Positions 7,152-14,248 of a stretch of 16,696 bases of DNA are shown one piece after another. The DNA is taken from contig WFTU01000439.1 in the NCBI GenBank assembly GCA_015485375.1, positions 1 through 16,696 on the forward strand. Direction: 5' to 3'. Positions within the stretch are counted from its first letter, which is position 1. The number at the start of each line of letters is the position of its first letter. Origin of the DNA: Paracoccaceae bacterium (GTDB lineage: Bacteria > Pseudomonadota > Alphaproteobacteria > Rhodobacterales > Rhodobacteraceae). Made by a program: the position numbers and the translations under genes. The notes under the pieces are model-generated. The model was given only the letters and a program-made list of their open reading frames with translations, ran no database searches and was not told the origin of the DNA.

Positions 7152-8114
7152 TCAGACCTTGATATCAACCATGATGCGCATAAAAATAACATTTACCGTC
7201 AGAAAAATGCCGACAACGATCGCAGCCGGAACGAATACCGGTGTATCCTGAACCTTGTCATAATATCCCGGCTGCGCCACGTTGATCATGACCAATGCCA
7301 GCAGCGGGAAGATCGACAGGAACCATCCGGACCATTTAGCCTCGGCTGTAATGGCACGCACGCGGCGGAAAAGTTTGAACCGCGAGCGGATAACCTTGGC
7401 CAGCCCTTCGAGAATTTCCGCGAGGTTACCACCGGACTGGCTCTGGATTTTCACGGCCACAGCCAGAAAGCGCAGATCCTGCACATCGATCCGTTCCGCC
7501 ATTTTTTCCAGTGATTCATTGATATCCATCCCGTAGGTCGATTCATCCGCCAGCATTCCGAATTCGGTGCCGAGCGGGTCAGGCATTTCCTGCGCGACAG
7601 ATGCCACGGCACTGGAAAACGGGTGTCCCACGCGCAGCGAACGCACGATCAACTCGACAGCATCCGGCAATTGTTCTTCAAACAGGGAAATCCGCTTTTT
7701 CGCCTTGTTGCGCAGCCAGGTGTAAACCGCCCCGTAGCCCATGACGATGGAAATGCCGATACGCAAATTGAGCGCGGTCGCTGTGAACAACGTCAGCGCA
7801 ACAAAACTCGCGATAGCCACAAAGATCATCACCATTATCAGCGCGACCGGAGAGAACGCGATATTCGCCTGCGCTGCCTTGGCCGAAAGAGGGGCGAGCA
7901 GGGGGATACCGCGGGTTTCGCGATGCTGTTCGCGCTCTTTACGCAGGGTTTCCAGAACATCCTCGGGATTTTCCCCGCTTTGCAATAGCTGTAACCGCCG
8001 GTTCACCTTGGATTCAAGGCGCACCGATTTCCCGAAGAAGGCCAGATAGATGCCTTCGACCATAAAGAAGACACCGACAAATATCAGCGCGTAAATTAGC
8101 GGTTGTATGCTCAT
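7152..8114 (-). CDS. tadB: Tad inner-membrane platform protein TadB
   Basis: A 320-residue T2SSF-domain protein, partner of TadC in the inner-membrane assembly platform. Hydrophobic segments appear near residues 5-27, 88-110, 117-134, 262-280 and 293-313. The family motif LPDAVELIVRSLRVGHPFSSAV (149-170) opens the cytoplasmic domain, and the conserved QSGGNLAEILEGLAKVIRSR follows at 226-245. ATG 8114 has an AAAGGATG-type ribosome-binding site and lies 15 bases after the cpaF stop. It belongs to the uninterrupted cpaE-cpaF-tadB-tadC run. Confidence 0.94.
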   Translation of the reverse strand: MSIQPLIYALIFVGVFFMVEGIYLAFFGKSVRLESKVNRRLQLLQSGENPEDVLETLRKEREQHRETRGIPLLAPLSAKAAQANIAFSPVALIMVMIFVAIASFVALTLFTATALNLRIGISIVMGYGAVYTWLRNKAKKRISLFEEQLPDAVELIVRSLRVGHPFSSAVASVAQEMPDPLGTEFGMLADESTYGMDINESLEKMAERIDVQDLRFLAVAVKIQSQSGGNLAEILEGLAKVIRSRFKLFRRVRAITAEAKWSGWFLSIFPLLALVMINVAQPGYYDKVQDTPVFVPAAIVVGIFLTVNVIFMRIMVDIKV

Positions 8115-8129
8115 GCGATCATCCTTTGC

Positions 8130-9614
8130 TTACAGGTCCGCACCTGCGTAAATATCTGCCGGCAGATCATAGCCCCATTGCCTGAAGCGCTCGGTATAGG
8201 CGGAGCGCAATCCGCAAGGCACGAATTTTCCTTCAATCTTGCCGCCTTCGGCAACACCGGTACGCTGGAACTTGAAAATTTCCTGCATCTGGATGATGTC
8301 GCCCTCCATGCCGGTCACCTCGGTGATCGATAGCATACGGCGCGAGCCATCCTGCAGACGCGAGATTTGCACGATCAGGTTTACAGCCGAGGCAATCTGC
8401 GCCCGGCTGGCCTTAAGCGGCAATTCAACGCCGGTCATGGCGATCATGTTCTCGAGACGCGCAACCGCATCGCGGGCGGAGTTGGCATGGATCGTGGTCA
8501 TGGAACCGTCGTGGCCTGTATTCATGGCCTGCAACATGTCGATAACCTCGTCGCCACGCGTCTCCCCCACGATAATGCGGTCGGGGCGCATACGCAGGGC
8601 GTTTCGCAGCAGATCCCGCTGGGAGACCTCGCCCTTGCCCTCGACGTTCGGGGGGCGGCTTTCCATCCGGCCAACGTGAACCTGCTGGAGCTGGAGCTCG
8701 GCCGTATCCTCGATGGTCACGATGCGTTCGGAATCGTCGATAAATCCGGACAGCGCGTTCAAAGTCGTCGTTTTACCGGAACCGGTACCGCCAGATACGA
8801 TGATATTCAGACGGGTCGAAACCGCGGCCTGCAAATAGGTCGCCATCGCCTCGTTAAAGGCTCCGAACTCGATCAACTGGTCGATCGACAGCTTGTCCTT
8901 GGTGAATTTACGAATGGAAACCAGCGAGCCGTCTACCGCACAGGGCGGGACCATGGCGTTGAAACGCGAACCGTCGGCAAGGCGGGCATCCACATAAGGC
9001 GAGCTTTCGTCCACACGGCGACCAACCGCCGAAACGATCTTGTCGATTACGCGCAGCAGGTGCCGTTCATCCTTGAATTTTACGGACGTCAGTTCCAGTT
9101 TGCCACCGCGCTCGACGAATACCTGCTGGCTGCCGTTAACCAGAATATCGTTGACGGTAGGATCTTTGAGCAACGGCTCCAGAGGGCCAAGGCCGGTGAC
9201 CTCGTCCATCAGATCCTGAATGACCTGTTCCTGATCCACACCGTTCAGAACGACGCCCATCTCGCGCAGACCTTCGCGGGAGATAGCCGAAACCTCGCGA
9301 CGCAGCTCTTCGTCCGAAGCCTTGTCCAATGCCGAAAGGTTGAGTGTTTCCAGCAACCGTTTATGCAGGCTCATCCGGATATCGAGCAACCTCGACAGGC
9401 GCTTTTCTTCCTTCGGATCGATATACAGATTGCTCGGCTTCGCCGGAGCCGGTTTCGGCTTGGCCGGTTTCAATTTTAGCGGCGCCGCGGCAGGGGTTGC
9501 GTCCGATTTGGCCTTGACCGGTTTGGCTGGCTGCGGCGCAGATCCGCCACCTGGCACCAGTGACGGCGCCGGAGTGGCCGCATTCTTGTCCTTTTTGTCA
9601 AAGCGTCGAAACAT
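8130..9614 (-). CDS. cpaF: CpaF/TadA pilus motor ATPase
   Basis: A 494-residue cytoplasmic secretion ATPase of the GspE/VirB11 superfamily that powers Tad pilus assembly. Residues ~10-62 are a low-complexity Pro/Ala/Lys-rich, probably disordered tail. An N-terminal domain follows (about 65-250), then the RecA core. Visible there are Walker A GGTGSGKT (275-282), the Asp box IVTIEDTAEL (298-307), the Walker B region RPDRIIVGETRGDE with Glu351 (343-356), and the His box TGHDGSMTTIHANS (366-379). All catalytic elements are intact. ATG 9614 follows CGGAGAAC on the minus strand, 11 bases after the cpaE stop. It is co-directional and closely spaced with cpaE and tadB. Confidence 0.96.
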   Translation of the reverse strand: MFRRFDKKDKNAATPAPSLVPGGGSAPQPAKPVKAKSDATPAAAPLKLKPAKPKPAPAKPSNLYIDPKEEKRLSRLLDIRMSLHKRLLETLNLSALDKASDEELRREVSAISREGLREMGVVLNGVDQEQVIQDLMDEVTGLGPLEPLLKDPTVNDILVNGSQQVFVERGGKLELTSVKFKDERHLLRVIDKIVSAVGRRVDESSPYVDARLADGSRFNAMVPPCAVDGSLVSIRKFTKDKLSIDQLIEFGAFNEAMATYLQAAVSTRLNIIVSGGTGSGKTTTLNALSGFIDDSERIVTIEDTAELQLQQVHVGRMESRPPNVEGKGEVSQRDLLRNALRMRPDRIIVGETRGDEVIDMLQAMNTGHDGSMTTIHANSARDAVARLENMIAMTGVELPLKASRAQIASAVNLIVQISRLQDGSRRMLSITEVTGMEGDIIQMQEIFKFQRTGVAEGGKIEGKFVPCGLRSAYTERFRQWGYDLPADIYAGADL

Positions 9615-9625
9615 GGTGTTCTCCG

Positions 9626-10846
9626 TTAAACTATCGCGGCTTTCATTTCGTTCGCCGTGGTAATCAAAGCCTCCGCAATCTTGCGGATTTCCTTGCGCAG
9701 GGCGTTTTTCGGCGCCGCCTCTGCCAGCGGACTACCTTGGTCGCAAGCGGCCAGAATGGCTTTGCCGCCGATCGGGAGGTGAATGTCTATATCGATCCCG
9801 AGGCTTTCGGAAAACTTCTTTGCCCGCCCCTTGCCGCTGATATCGGTGAACGACGGCGCGAAGTTGAGGATATACTGGAGCTTTTCTTCCGGCAATTCCT
9901 CGGCCTTGAGCGTGCGCACGAAACGCATGATGTTCTGGGCGCAGCGCATATCAAGATGCAGAACCCCGAAATAGGTTTCGGCGATCTGCAATACATCTGC
10001 TGACCAGTTGACCAGCACCGGCGGCAAGTCGACAACAACAAAGTCGTATTTCGATTGTGCAAGGCTCAACAGGCGATGGATGGCATCGCCGTCCACAATA
10101 TCTAGCGGCATAGTCTCCGGCGGCGCGGTCATTACAGCCATGCGGGTTTTGAACGAGGTCAGTGCCTGTGCAAAGCTTTCGGGGGTCAGGTTGTCCATAT
10201 CCGTCAGCATTTCGGTAACAGCATCGCGACGCGGCAGATCGAGATAGGTCGCAACCGATCCGGACTGGAAATTCAGGTCGATGACGGCCACGCGGGTTTT
10301 CGACTTTTTGTCATAGCTGGCCAGTTCCCAGGCCAGGTTGACAGCAAAGGTGGTTGCGCCGACACCGCCGGCCAGACCATAGACCGGAAGGACGAAGCCC
10401 TTGCGGCGCGGTGCATCGGATTCTTCCGGTGTCGCGGTTGCGGATTTCGCGTTGCGCAGTTTTTCGATCGAGTCGCTAAAGGCATCTTCGGGGAAAGGGT
10501 AGGGGATGAAGTCGTCGGCGCCGTGGCGCAGCAGCGTGTGCAGGCTGACAGGGCTGACGTTGTTGGCGATCAGGATGGTTTTTGCGCCGCGCCCCTTGAC
10601 GCCGTCGATGAACTGCAGGATCGGGTCGAGATCCTTCTCGTCCTCCTCGTCAACACAAATGACGACAAATTCCATACTATCGAGCGAGCCGCGTTTGAGC
10701 GACTCCATGGCTTCGCGAAACGAACCAACGGCCCAGTTCTTGGAGAACTGCCCTGTCAGTTCCGCGCTAAGTTGCGGAAACTTCTTGATATTGCGCGTCG
10801 CGGCGTAAACCTCGATCACACGTTCTTTCAGTTTCAATAATGCCAT
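9626..10846 (-). CDS. cpaE: CpaE/TadZ pilus-localisation protein (receiver-like domain plus MinD/ParA-like domain)
   Basis: A 406-residue cytoplasmic protein that in Tad systems directs the pilus machine to its site, often a cell pole. Residues ~8-133 form a receiver-like domain with the alternating strand pattern of response regulators (EFVVICVDEED, KTILIANNVS), but it is probably not phosphorylated. A linker leads to a SIMIBI-class ATPase fold (149-380). The P-loop reads LAGGVGATT (158-166), so both the signature lysine and the core P-loop lysine are alanine. VAVIDLNFQSG (187-197) and VVVDLPP (270-276) are the following motifs. Atypical Walker A boxes are known in TadZ proteins. ATG 10846 follows GAGGGA. 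It is the first gene after an intrinsic terminator, so it probably has its own promoter. Confidence 0.92.
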   Translation of the reverse strand: MALLKLKERVIEVYAATRNIKKFPQLSAELTGQFSKNWAVGSFREAMESLKRGSLDSMEFVVICVDEEDEKDLDPILQFIDGVKGRGAKTILIANNVSPVSLHTLLRHGADDFIPYPFPEDAFSDSIEKLRNAKSATATPEESDAPRRKGFVLPVYGLAGGVGATTFAVNLAWELASYDKKSKTRVAVIDLNFQSGSVATYLDLPRRDAVTEMLTDMDNLTPESFAQALTSFKTRMAVMTAPPETMPLDIVDGDAIHRLLSLAQSKYDFVVVDLPPVLVNWSADVLQIAETYFGVLHLDMRCAQNIMRFVRTLKAEELPEEKLQYILNFAPSFTDISGKGRAKKFSESLGIDIDIHLPIGGKAILAACDQGSPLAEAAPKNALRKEIRKIAEALITTANEMKAAIV

Positions 10847-10935
10847 ATTTCCCTCGCGGTAAAATGCAGGCCCCTTGCGAGTCCTCCGGATAGTACAACT
10901 TTGTTACTGACGGTTTAACGGATTTGGCCGCAGCA

Positions 10936-10948
10936 CACAATTATTGTG
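10936..10948. promoter_or_regulatory. Perfect dyad CACAAT-T-ATTGTG upstream of cpaE, candidate operator
   Basis: A 13-base perfect palindrome with 6-base arms and a single central base lies 90-102 bases upstream of the cpaE ATG. It sits between the ompA terminator and the gene, where a promoter for the cpaE-tadV block is expected. Size and AT-rich centre suit a dimeric transcription-factor site. No regulator is assigned. Confidence 0.4.
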
Positions 10949-11030
10949 CCAAATCATGGAGCTTCATAAAATCATTAAACCGTTACTAAATCAATATAGC
11001 CTATCTTCGCTATACAGGAAGGCGGCAAAT

Positions 11031-11055
11031 AAAAAAAGGCCCCGAAGGGCCTTTT
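11031..11055 (-). terminator. Intrinsic terminator after the OmpA-family gene, UUCG tetraloop
   Basis: Read on the minus strand, a 9-bp stem AAAAGGCCC / GGGCCTTTT is closed by a TTCG loop, an exceptionally stable C(UUCG)G tetraloop. It runs into seven T residues. It starts about 20 bases after the ompA stop and separates the cpaB-cpaC-ompA block from the cpaE-cpaF-tadBC block. The stem is symmetric, but on the plus strand only four T residues follow, so the minus direction is favoured. Confidence 0.9.
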
Positions 11056-11075
11056 GAATTGGTGTGGATGAGCGG

Positions 11076-11672
11076 TTAGCTGCCGCCGACATATCGGTTG
11101 TAAACGTTGACTCCCGCTTTACCGTCGAAGTCGTCGCCCAGATAGCCCCGAACAAAGCCGGCAACCATGGTAACCGTGCGCCGGTTCAGGCGTTCACGAT
11201 CCTCGGTATTGATCAGCGGTTCGGTTTCGCCGCGCGATACAGTGGCAATCAGGCTGGAGCGCGGGACACCCTGCGAAACCAGATAGTTTACCGCTGCCTG
11301 CGCCCGTCGCAGACCCAGACGATGGTTATAGGATGCCGAGCCCACCTTGTCGGTGTGCCCGAACACTTTGAACCTCACCATCGGGTAGCGTTTGATCCAG
11401 ACCGCCTGCTGACGCAGGATGGCCTTGGCTTCGGCGTCCAGCGTGGATTTGTTGAACTCGAAGTTGATCATGGTCGGAACCGAGCGCCGGAAGCGTTGGT
11501 CCAGACTGAGCAGCATATCACCCGGCTCGAGGTAGGCCGTCTGCGCGAACTGGTTCGCGGCAGCAGCTTCGGCGAAGGAGGCTTCGTTGTTCAGCCCGCC
11601 GGCCTGATTGAGGCAACCGGCAGTCAGAAGCAGGACAGAAGCGGCGGTAGTCAGTTTGAGTATCGTTTTCAT
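11076..11672 (-). CDS. OmpA-family lipoprotein encoded in the cpaD position
   Basis: A 198-residue exported protein. Its signal peptide ends LLLTAGC, with Cys20 a likely lipidation site; Thr at -3 makes the lipobox slightly atypical. Residues ~65-170 form an OmpA C-terminal peptidoglycan-binding domain: INFEFNKSTLDAEAKAIL, then FGHTDKVGSASYNHRLGLRRAQAAVNYL. Asp108 and Arg123 match the diaminopimelate-contacting pair of OmpA domains. It lies between the secretin and cpaE, where many Tad loci carry cpaD. Anchoring the secretin to peptidoglycan is a reasonable inference. ATG 11672 is preferred over an upstream in-frame start at 11696: it begins a proper signal peptide and GGAG lies about 8 bases ahead, within the end of cpaC. 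A strong terminator follows. Confidence 0.88.
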   Translation of the reverse strand: MKTILKLTTAASVLLLTAGCLNQAGGLNNEASFAEAAAANQFAQTAYLEPGDMLLSLDQRFRRSVPTMINFEFNKSTLDAEAKAILRQQAVWIKRYPMVRFKVFGHTDKVGSASYNHRLGLRRAQAAVNYLVSQGVPRSSLIATVSRGETEPLINTEDRERLNRRTVTMVAGFVRGYLGDDFDGKAGVNVYNRYVGGS

Positions 11673-11676
11673 TGCC

Positions 11677-13050
11677 TTACTCCAACACGTAGCCATAGGA
11701 GCCCTGAATGTCTTGTCCAGACCCTCCGAGCAGCGCCGACCCTTCGGTCGTTCCGAGCAGGAAGAGTTCTTCCTCCGTCGGAATGCGCATGTTGTTCGTC
11801 GCCATGCTCAGGGCATCCGAGTTTGTCGGAGCAACGAGGTGCGGCGTGATGATGATTACCAGCTCGGTTTGCGAACGCTGGAAATCGGTGCTGCGGAAGA
11901 GCGCGCCAAGGATCGGCACATCACCCAGCCACGGAACCTGTCCGACGCTGTCGCCAAAGTCGTCCTGAAGCAGGCCTGCAATGGCAAAGCTCTGGCCGTC
12001 CCGCATTTCAACGGTTGTTTCCGTGCTGCGGTTCTTGAAACCGGAAATACCGTTGACGGTAACCGACCGGTCGAGTGCACTGACCGAGGTCAGCAGTTTC
12101 AGGCTGATCATGTTGTCGTCAATAACCGTCGGGGTGAATTCCAGATTGACACCGAAGGACTTGAAGACAATTTCCAGCGATCCGTCCGGGCCATTCTGCG
12201 GCACCGGATATTCACCACCGGCGAAGAATGTGGCTTTCTGGCCCGAGATCGCAACAACATTCGGCTCGGCAAGAGTGCGAACCATCCCTTTGCTTTCAAG
12301 GGCTTCGATCAGGACGTTAACCGCAAGACCGCCACCACCGAAGGTGAAGCCGAGCGAGCCGTTATTGCCGCCAGTCGTCGGAACGATCGGGGCAGGAATT
12401 CCGCTCGCGGCACCGGAAAGGCTGCCGCTACCGCCGGAAAGACCGGTCAAACCGGAAATGCCAACGCTGGAACTGAGGCTTTTGGACACCGAGCGGCTCA
12501 TTTCCGCAAAACGAACCTGCAGCATCACCTGCTGCGTTCCACCAACCATCATCAGGTTGGTAACTTTGTCGGGCGCGTAGCGATTGGCCAGTTCCATGGC
12601 GCGCGCAACCTTGCGGGCACCCGAGACAGTGCCGCTCAGGACAATGCCGTCATTGGCTGTGCGCACTTCAATGGGTTCGCCGGGCAGGATTTCCGCCAGA
12701 CGCTCCTTGAATTCCGCGATGTCGGGCAGAACCCGGACATCCACATTTGCTACCAGACCCCCGTCGGCACCAAAAATAGTCAGGGTTGTGCGCCCGGGGA
12801 TTTTCCCGAGAACGTAAATTGTGCTTTCGGAAAGAGTCGCGATATCGGCAATGGCCGGGTTTGCAACGGAAATTTCCGAAAACGGTTGATCACTCTGAAC
12901 AACGATAGCGCGGTTGACCGCGACCGAAATATTACTGGATGTAGACCCGCGCATTACCGACAACACGCTCTGTGCGTGTGCGGCTGTAACTGCGGGGCCT
13001 GCAATGGCTAGCCCTATAAGACTTGCTCGAATCAGGTTGGTAAAGCTCAT
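11677..13050 (-). CDS. cpaC: CpaC/RcpA outer-membrane secretin of the Tad pilus
   Basis: A 457-residue outer-membrane pore protein. The signal peptide is residues 1-26, with predicted cleavage AHA|QS. It is followed by the secretin N-terminal domain (about 38-108, containing RAIVVQSDQPFSEISVANP), a BON-like domain (about 110-168), and the secretin core (about 175-408). Core signatures are VLIEALESKGMVRTLAEPNVV (246-266), VPWLGDVPILGALFRS (372-387) and TELVIIITPHLV (395-406). A Gly/Ser-rich insert occupies 197-240. ATG 13050 is chosen because it begins a normal signal peptide and has AGGATC upstream. The in-frame extension to 13176 would put a charged leader ahead of it. A 159-base gap holding a strong hairpin separates it from cpaB. 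The OmpA gene starts four bases after its stop. Confidence 0.95.
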   Translation of the reverse strand: MSFTNLIRASLIGLAIAGPAVTAAHAQSVLSVMRGSTSSNISVAVNRAIVVQSDQPFSEISVANPAIADIATLSESTIYVLGKIPGRTTLTIFGADGGLVANVDVRVLPDIAEFKERLAEILPGEPIEVRTANDGIVLSGTVSGARKVARAMELANRYAPDKVTNLMMVGGTQQVMLQVRFAEMSRSVSKSLSSSVGISGLTGLSGGSGSLSGAASGIPAPIVPTTGGNNGSLGFTFGGGGLAVNVLIEALESKGMVRTLAEPNVVAISGQKATFFAGGEYPVPQNGPDGSLEIVFKSFGVNLEFTPTVIDDNMISLKLLTSVSALDRSVTVNGISGFKNRSTETTVEMRDGQSFAIAGLLQDDFGDSVGQVPWLGDVPILGALFRSTDFQRSQTELVIIITPHLVAPTNSDALSMATNNMRIPTEEELFLLGTTEGSALLGGSGQDIQGSYGYVLE

Positions 13051-13085
13051 GTGATCCTGCCTCTCAAAACCACTATTGTTTAATT

Positions 13086-13125
13086 TTCGCGCATTTCCTG
13101 CGTCTATCGGCAGAGAATGCGCGAA
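13086..13125 (-). promoter_or_regulatory. Long inverted repeat in the cpaC 5' leader
   Basis: TTCGCGCATT (13086-13095) and AATGCGCGAA (13116-13125) form a perfect 10-bp stem. A wobble and a mismatch follow, then an inner CTGC/GCAG stem, leaving an 8-base loop. It lies 36 bases before the cpaC start. No T-run follows on the minus strand, so it is not a standard terminator. It could be an RNA-processing or stability element, an attenuator, or a protein-binding site. Confidence 0.5.
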
Positions 13126-13209
13126 TCCGAGGCGAATTTCAACAAACTTTTTCAATTCGAATCGCGACTGTTGCAATATTGGCGAATCGCGGGCGGAATT
13201 GTGTACGCT

Positions 13210-14040
13210 TTACTCTTCCGGGCAAGGGACCACCAACTCGATCACCTCGGCACCTTTCCGGGTGCGGATCGTGCAGACCGGTTTTGCCTCTACCTCTATG
13301 TTTTGTATACCAGTTATGTCTGTTTGGTCGACTTCGATAGCACCGGCTTCGGCCACATCCTCGACCCCGCGCAGCGACAACGTAAGCTGTCCGGTTCGCT
13401 GTGCCTGTGTCAACTCTGCAACAATCTGCGGAGAAACTTCCACGGTGACGTTTCGGGCAACCGAGGGCGTCATTCCGTCGCCGACTGCGGTCTGGTCGAT
13501 GGCTATCAGTTTGATTTTCTCGAAAATAAGCTTGGTGATGGTCTGTCCCGCGCTCTCTCCGGTCCAGAAAATATCAACACGGTCACCTGGCTGGAGAAAA
13601 CCGGACACACCTGTGGTCACGTCTACGCGGATTGTTATGGCGCGCATGCCGGGGGCGAGGCGCGAGCGTATACCCGCGTCTTCGCCAAAATTGGTTACCA
13701 GTCCGGGTAATATCGGTTCATTGGGGAAAATTTCCCGCAAAATGGCGCGCGGATCCTGACCTTCGGCGCCAACCGCCGCCTCGATCGAAAGAAAAGCGCC
13801 GGGAGGAACTGCGTCGGCTGGCCATTTGACCATACGGACGTCTTCAGGTTTCAGGTAGCGGGCGAATTCGAGCTTTCTAGTCGCCACAGCAACTTCTGTC
13901 AGTTCAATCTGCGGCACCTGATTGCGTTTTTCCGCGGCGATAGCCGCTTCGTAGTCATTGAAACGCTGCATCACCATGTAGGCAGCAGATCCGGCCAGCC
14001 CGAGGCCGATAAGTAGAATTAGGGCAAAGACAATGCGCAT
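13210..14040 (-). CDS. cpaB: CpaB/RcpC Tad pilus assembly protein (SAF domain)
   Basis: A 276-residue periplasmic or inner-membrane-anchored assembly factor. A single N-terminal hydrophobic segment (residues 4-24, ALILLIGLGLAGSAAYMVM) acts as signal anchor. A SAF domain spans ~46-115 (VAVATRKLEFARYLKPEDVRMVKWP), and the RcpC/CpaB domain runs ~125-235 with GMRAITIRVDVTTGVSGFLQPGDRVDIFWT. Two cysteines near the C-terminus (256 and 273, CTIRT and VPCPEE) could form a disulfide. ATG 14040 follows GGGAAG. The gene begins about 120 bases after the pilin terminator, so it needs its own promoter or read-through. It is followed by cpaC on the same strand. Confidence 0.93.
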   Translation of the reverse strand: MRIVFALILLIGLGLAGSAAYMVMQRFNDYEAAIAAEKRNQVPQIELTEVAVATRKLEFARYLKPEDVRMVKWPADAVPPGAFLSIEAAVGAEGQDPRAILREIFPNEPILPGLVTNFGEDAGIRSRLAPGMRAITIRVDVTTGVSGFLQPGDRVDIFWTGESAGQTITKLIFEKIKLIAIDQTAVGDGMTPSVARNVTVEVSPQIVAELTQAQRTGQLTLSLRGVEDVAEAGAIEVDQTDITGIQNIEVEAKPVCTIRTRKGAEVIELVVPCPEE

Positions 14041-14064
14041 AAAGACTTCCCGATTATTGCGGAG

Positions 14065-14079
14065 CCACCTTGCCGGTGG
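14065..14079 (-). other. Small hairpin in the cpaB leader
   Basis: CCACC-TTGCC-GGTGG gives a 5-bp GC-rich stem with a 5-base loop, 25 bases upstream of the cpaB ATG. It could modulate access to the ribosome-binding site, but it is short and may be chance. Confidence 0.25.
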
Positions 14080-14116
14080 TCCTCTGGTTTCCGTAACAAA
14101 TACGGCAGATGCGAAT

Positions 14117-14135
14117 TACATTCAAATAAAATGTA
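14117..14135. promoter_or_regulatory. Inverted repeat TACATT-N7-AATGTA upstream of cpaB, candidate operator
   Basis: Perfect 6-base arms separated by the AT-only-but-one spacer CAAATAA lie between the pilin terminator and cpaB, about 80-95 bases before the start. This is the expected place for a cpaB promoter or regulator site. No confident -35/-10 pair could be assigned. Confidence 0.4.
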
Positions 14136-14167
14136 GGCGTCGGGAAGGTGCGGGCATCAGGTAAGCG

Positions 14168-14201
14168 AAAAAAAGACCGGAACGGTTTCCCGTTCCGGTC
14201 T
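14168..14201 (-). terminator. Intrinsic terminator of the Flp pilin gene, GAAA tetraloop
   Basis: On the minus strand a perfect 12-bp stem AGACCGGAACGG / CCGTTCCGGTCT is closed by a GAAA tetraloop (GNRA type). It is followed by seven T residues. It begins about 50 bases after the pilin stop, making the pilin mRNA largely monocistronic and probably protecting its 3' end. Confidence 0.93.
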
Positions 14202-14248
14202 GAATATTTACTGCTACCCGCGTGCGTAGAGCGGGTAACCGCAGCCGA

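Noticed and set aside
8367..9479. 370-codon plus-strand frame opposite cpaF
   Set aside because: Antisense to a fully conserved ATPase. The product is His/Gln/Arg-rich with no recognisable motif.
10993..10998. TATATT as a -10 element for cpaE on the minus strand
   Set aside because: No acceptable -35 hexamer at 16-18 bases. Too weak to list as a promoter.
11608..13011. Long open frame of 467 codons on the plus strand opposite cpaC
   Set aside because: It lies wholly antisense to a clear secretin and OmpA gene, has the Arg/Asn/His-rich composition of an antisense shadow, no domain and no ribosome-binding site.
13121..13190. Repeated GCGAATC-like words near 13121-13190
   Set aside because: Short, irregularly spaced and close to a common word in this base composition. 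Not a repeat array.
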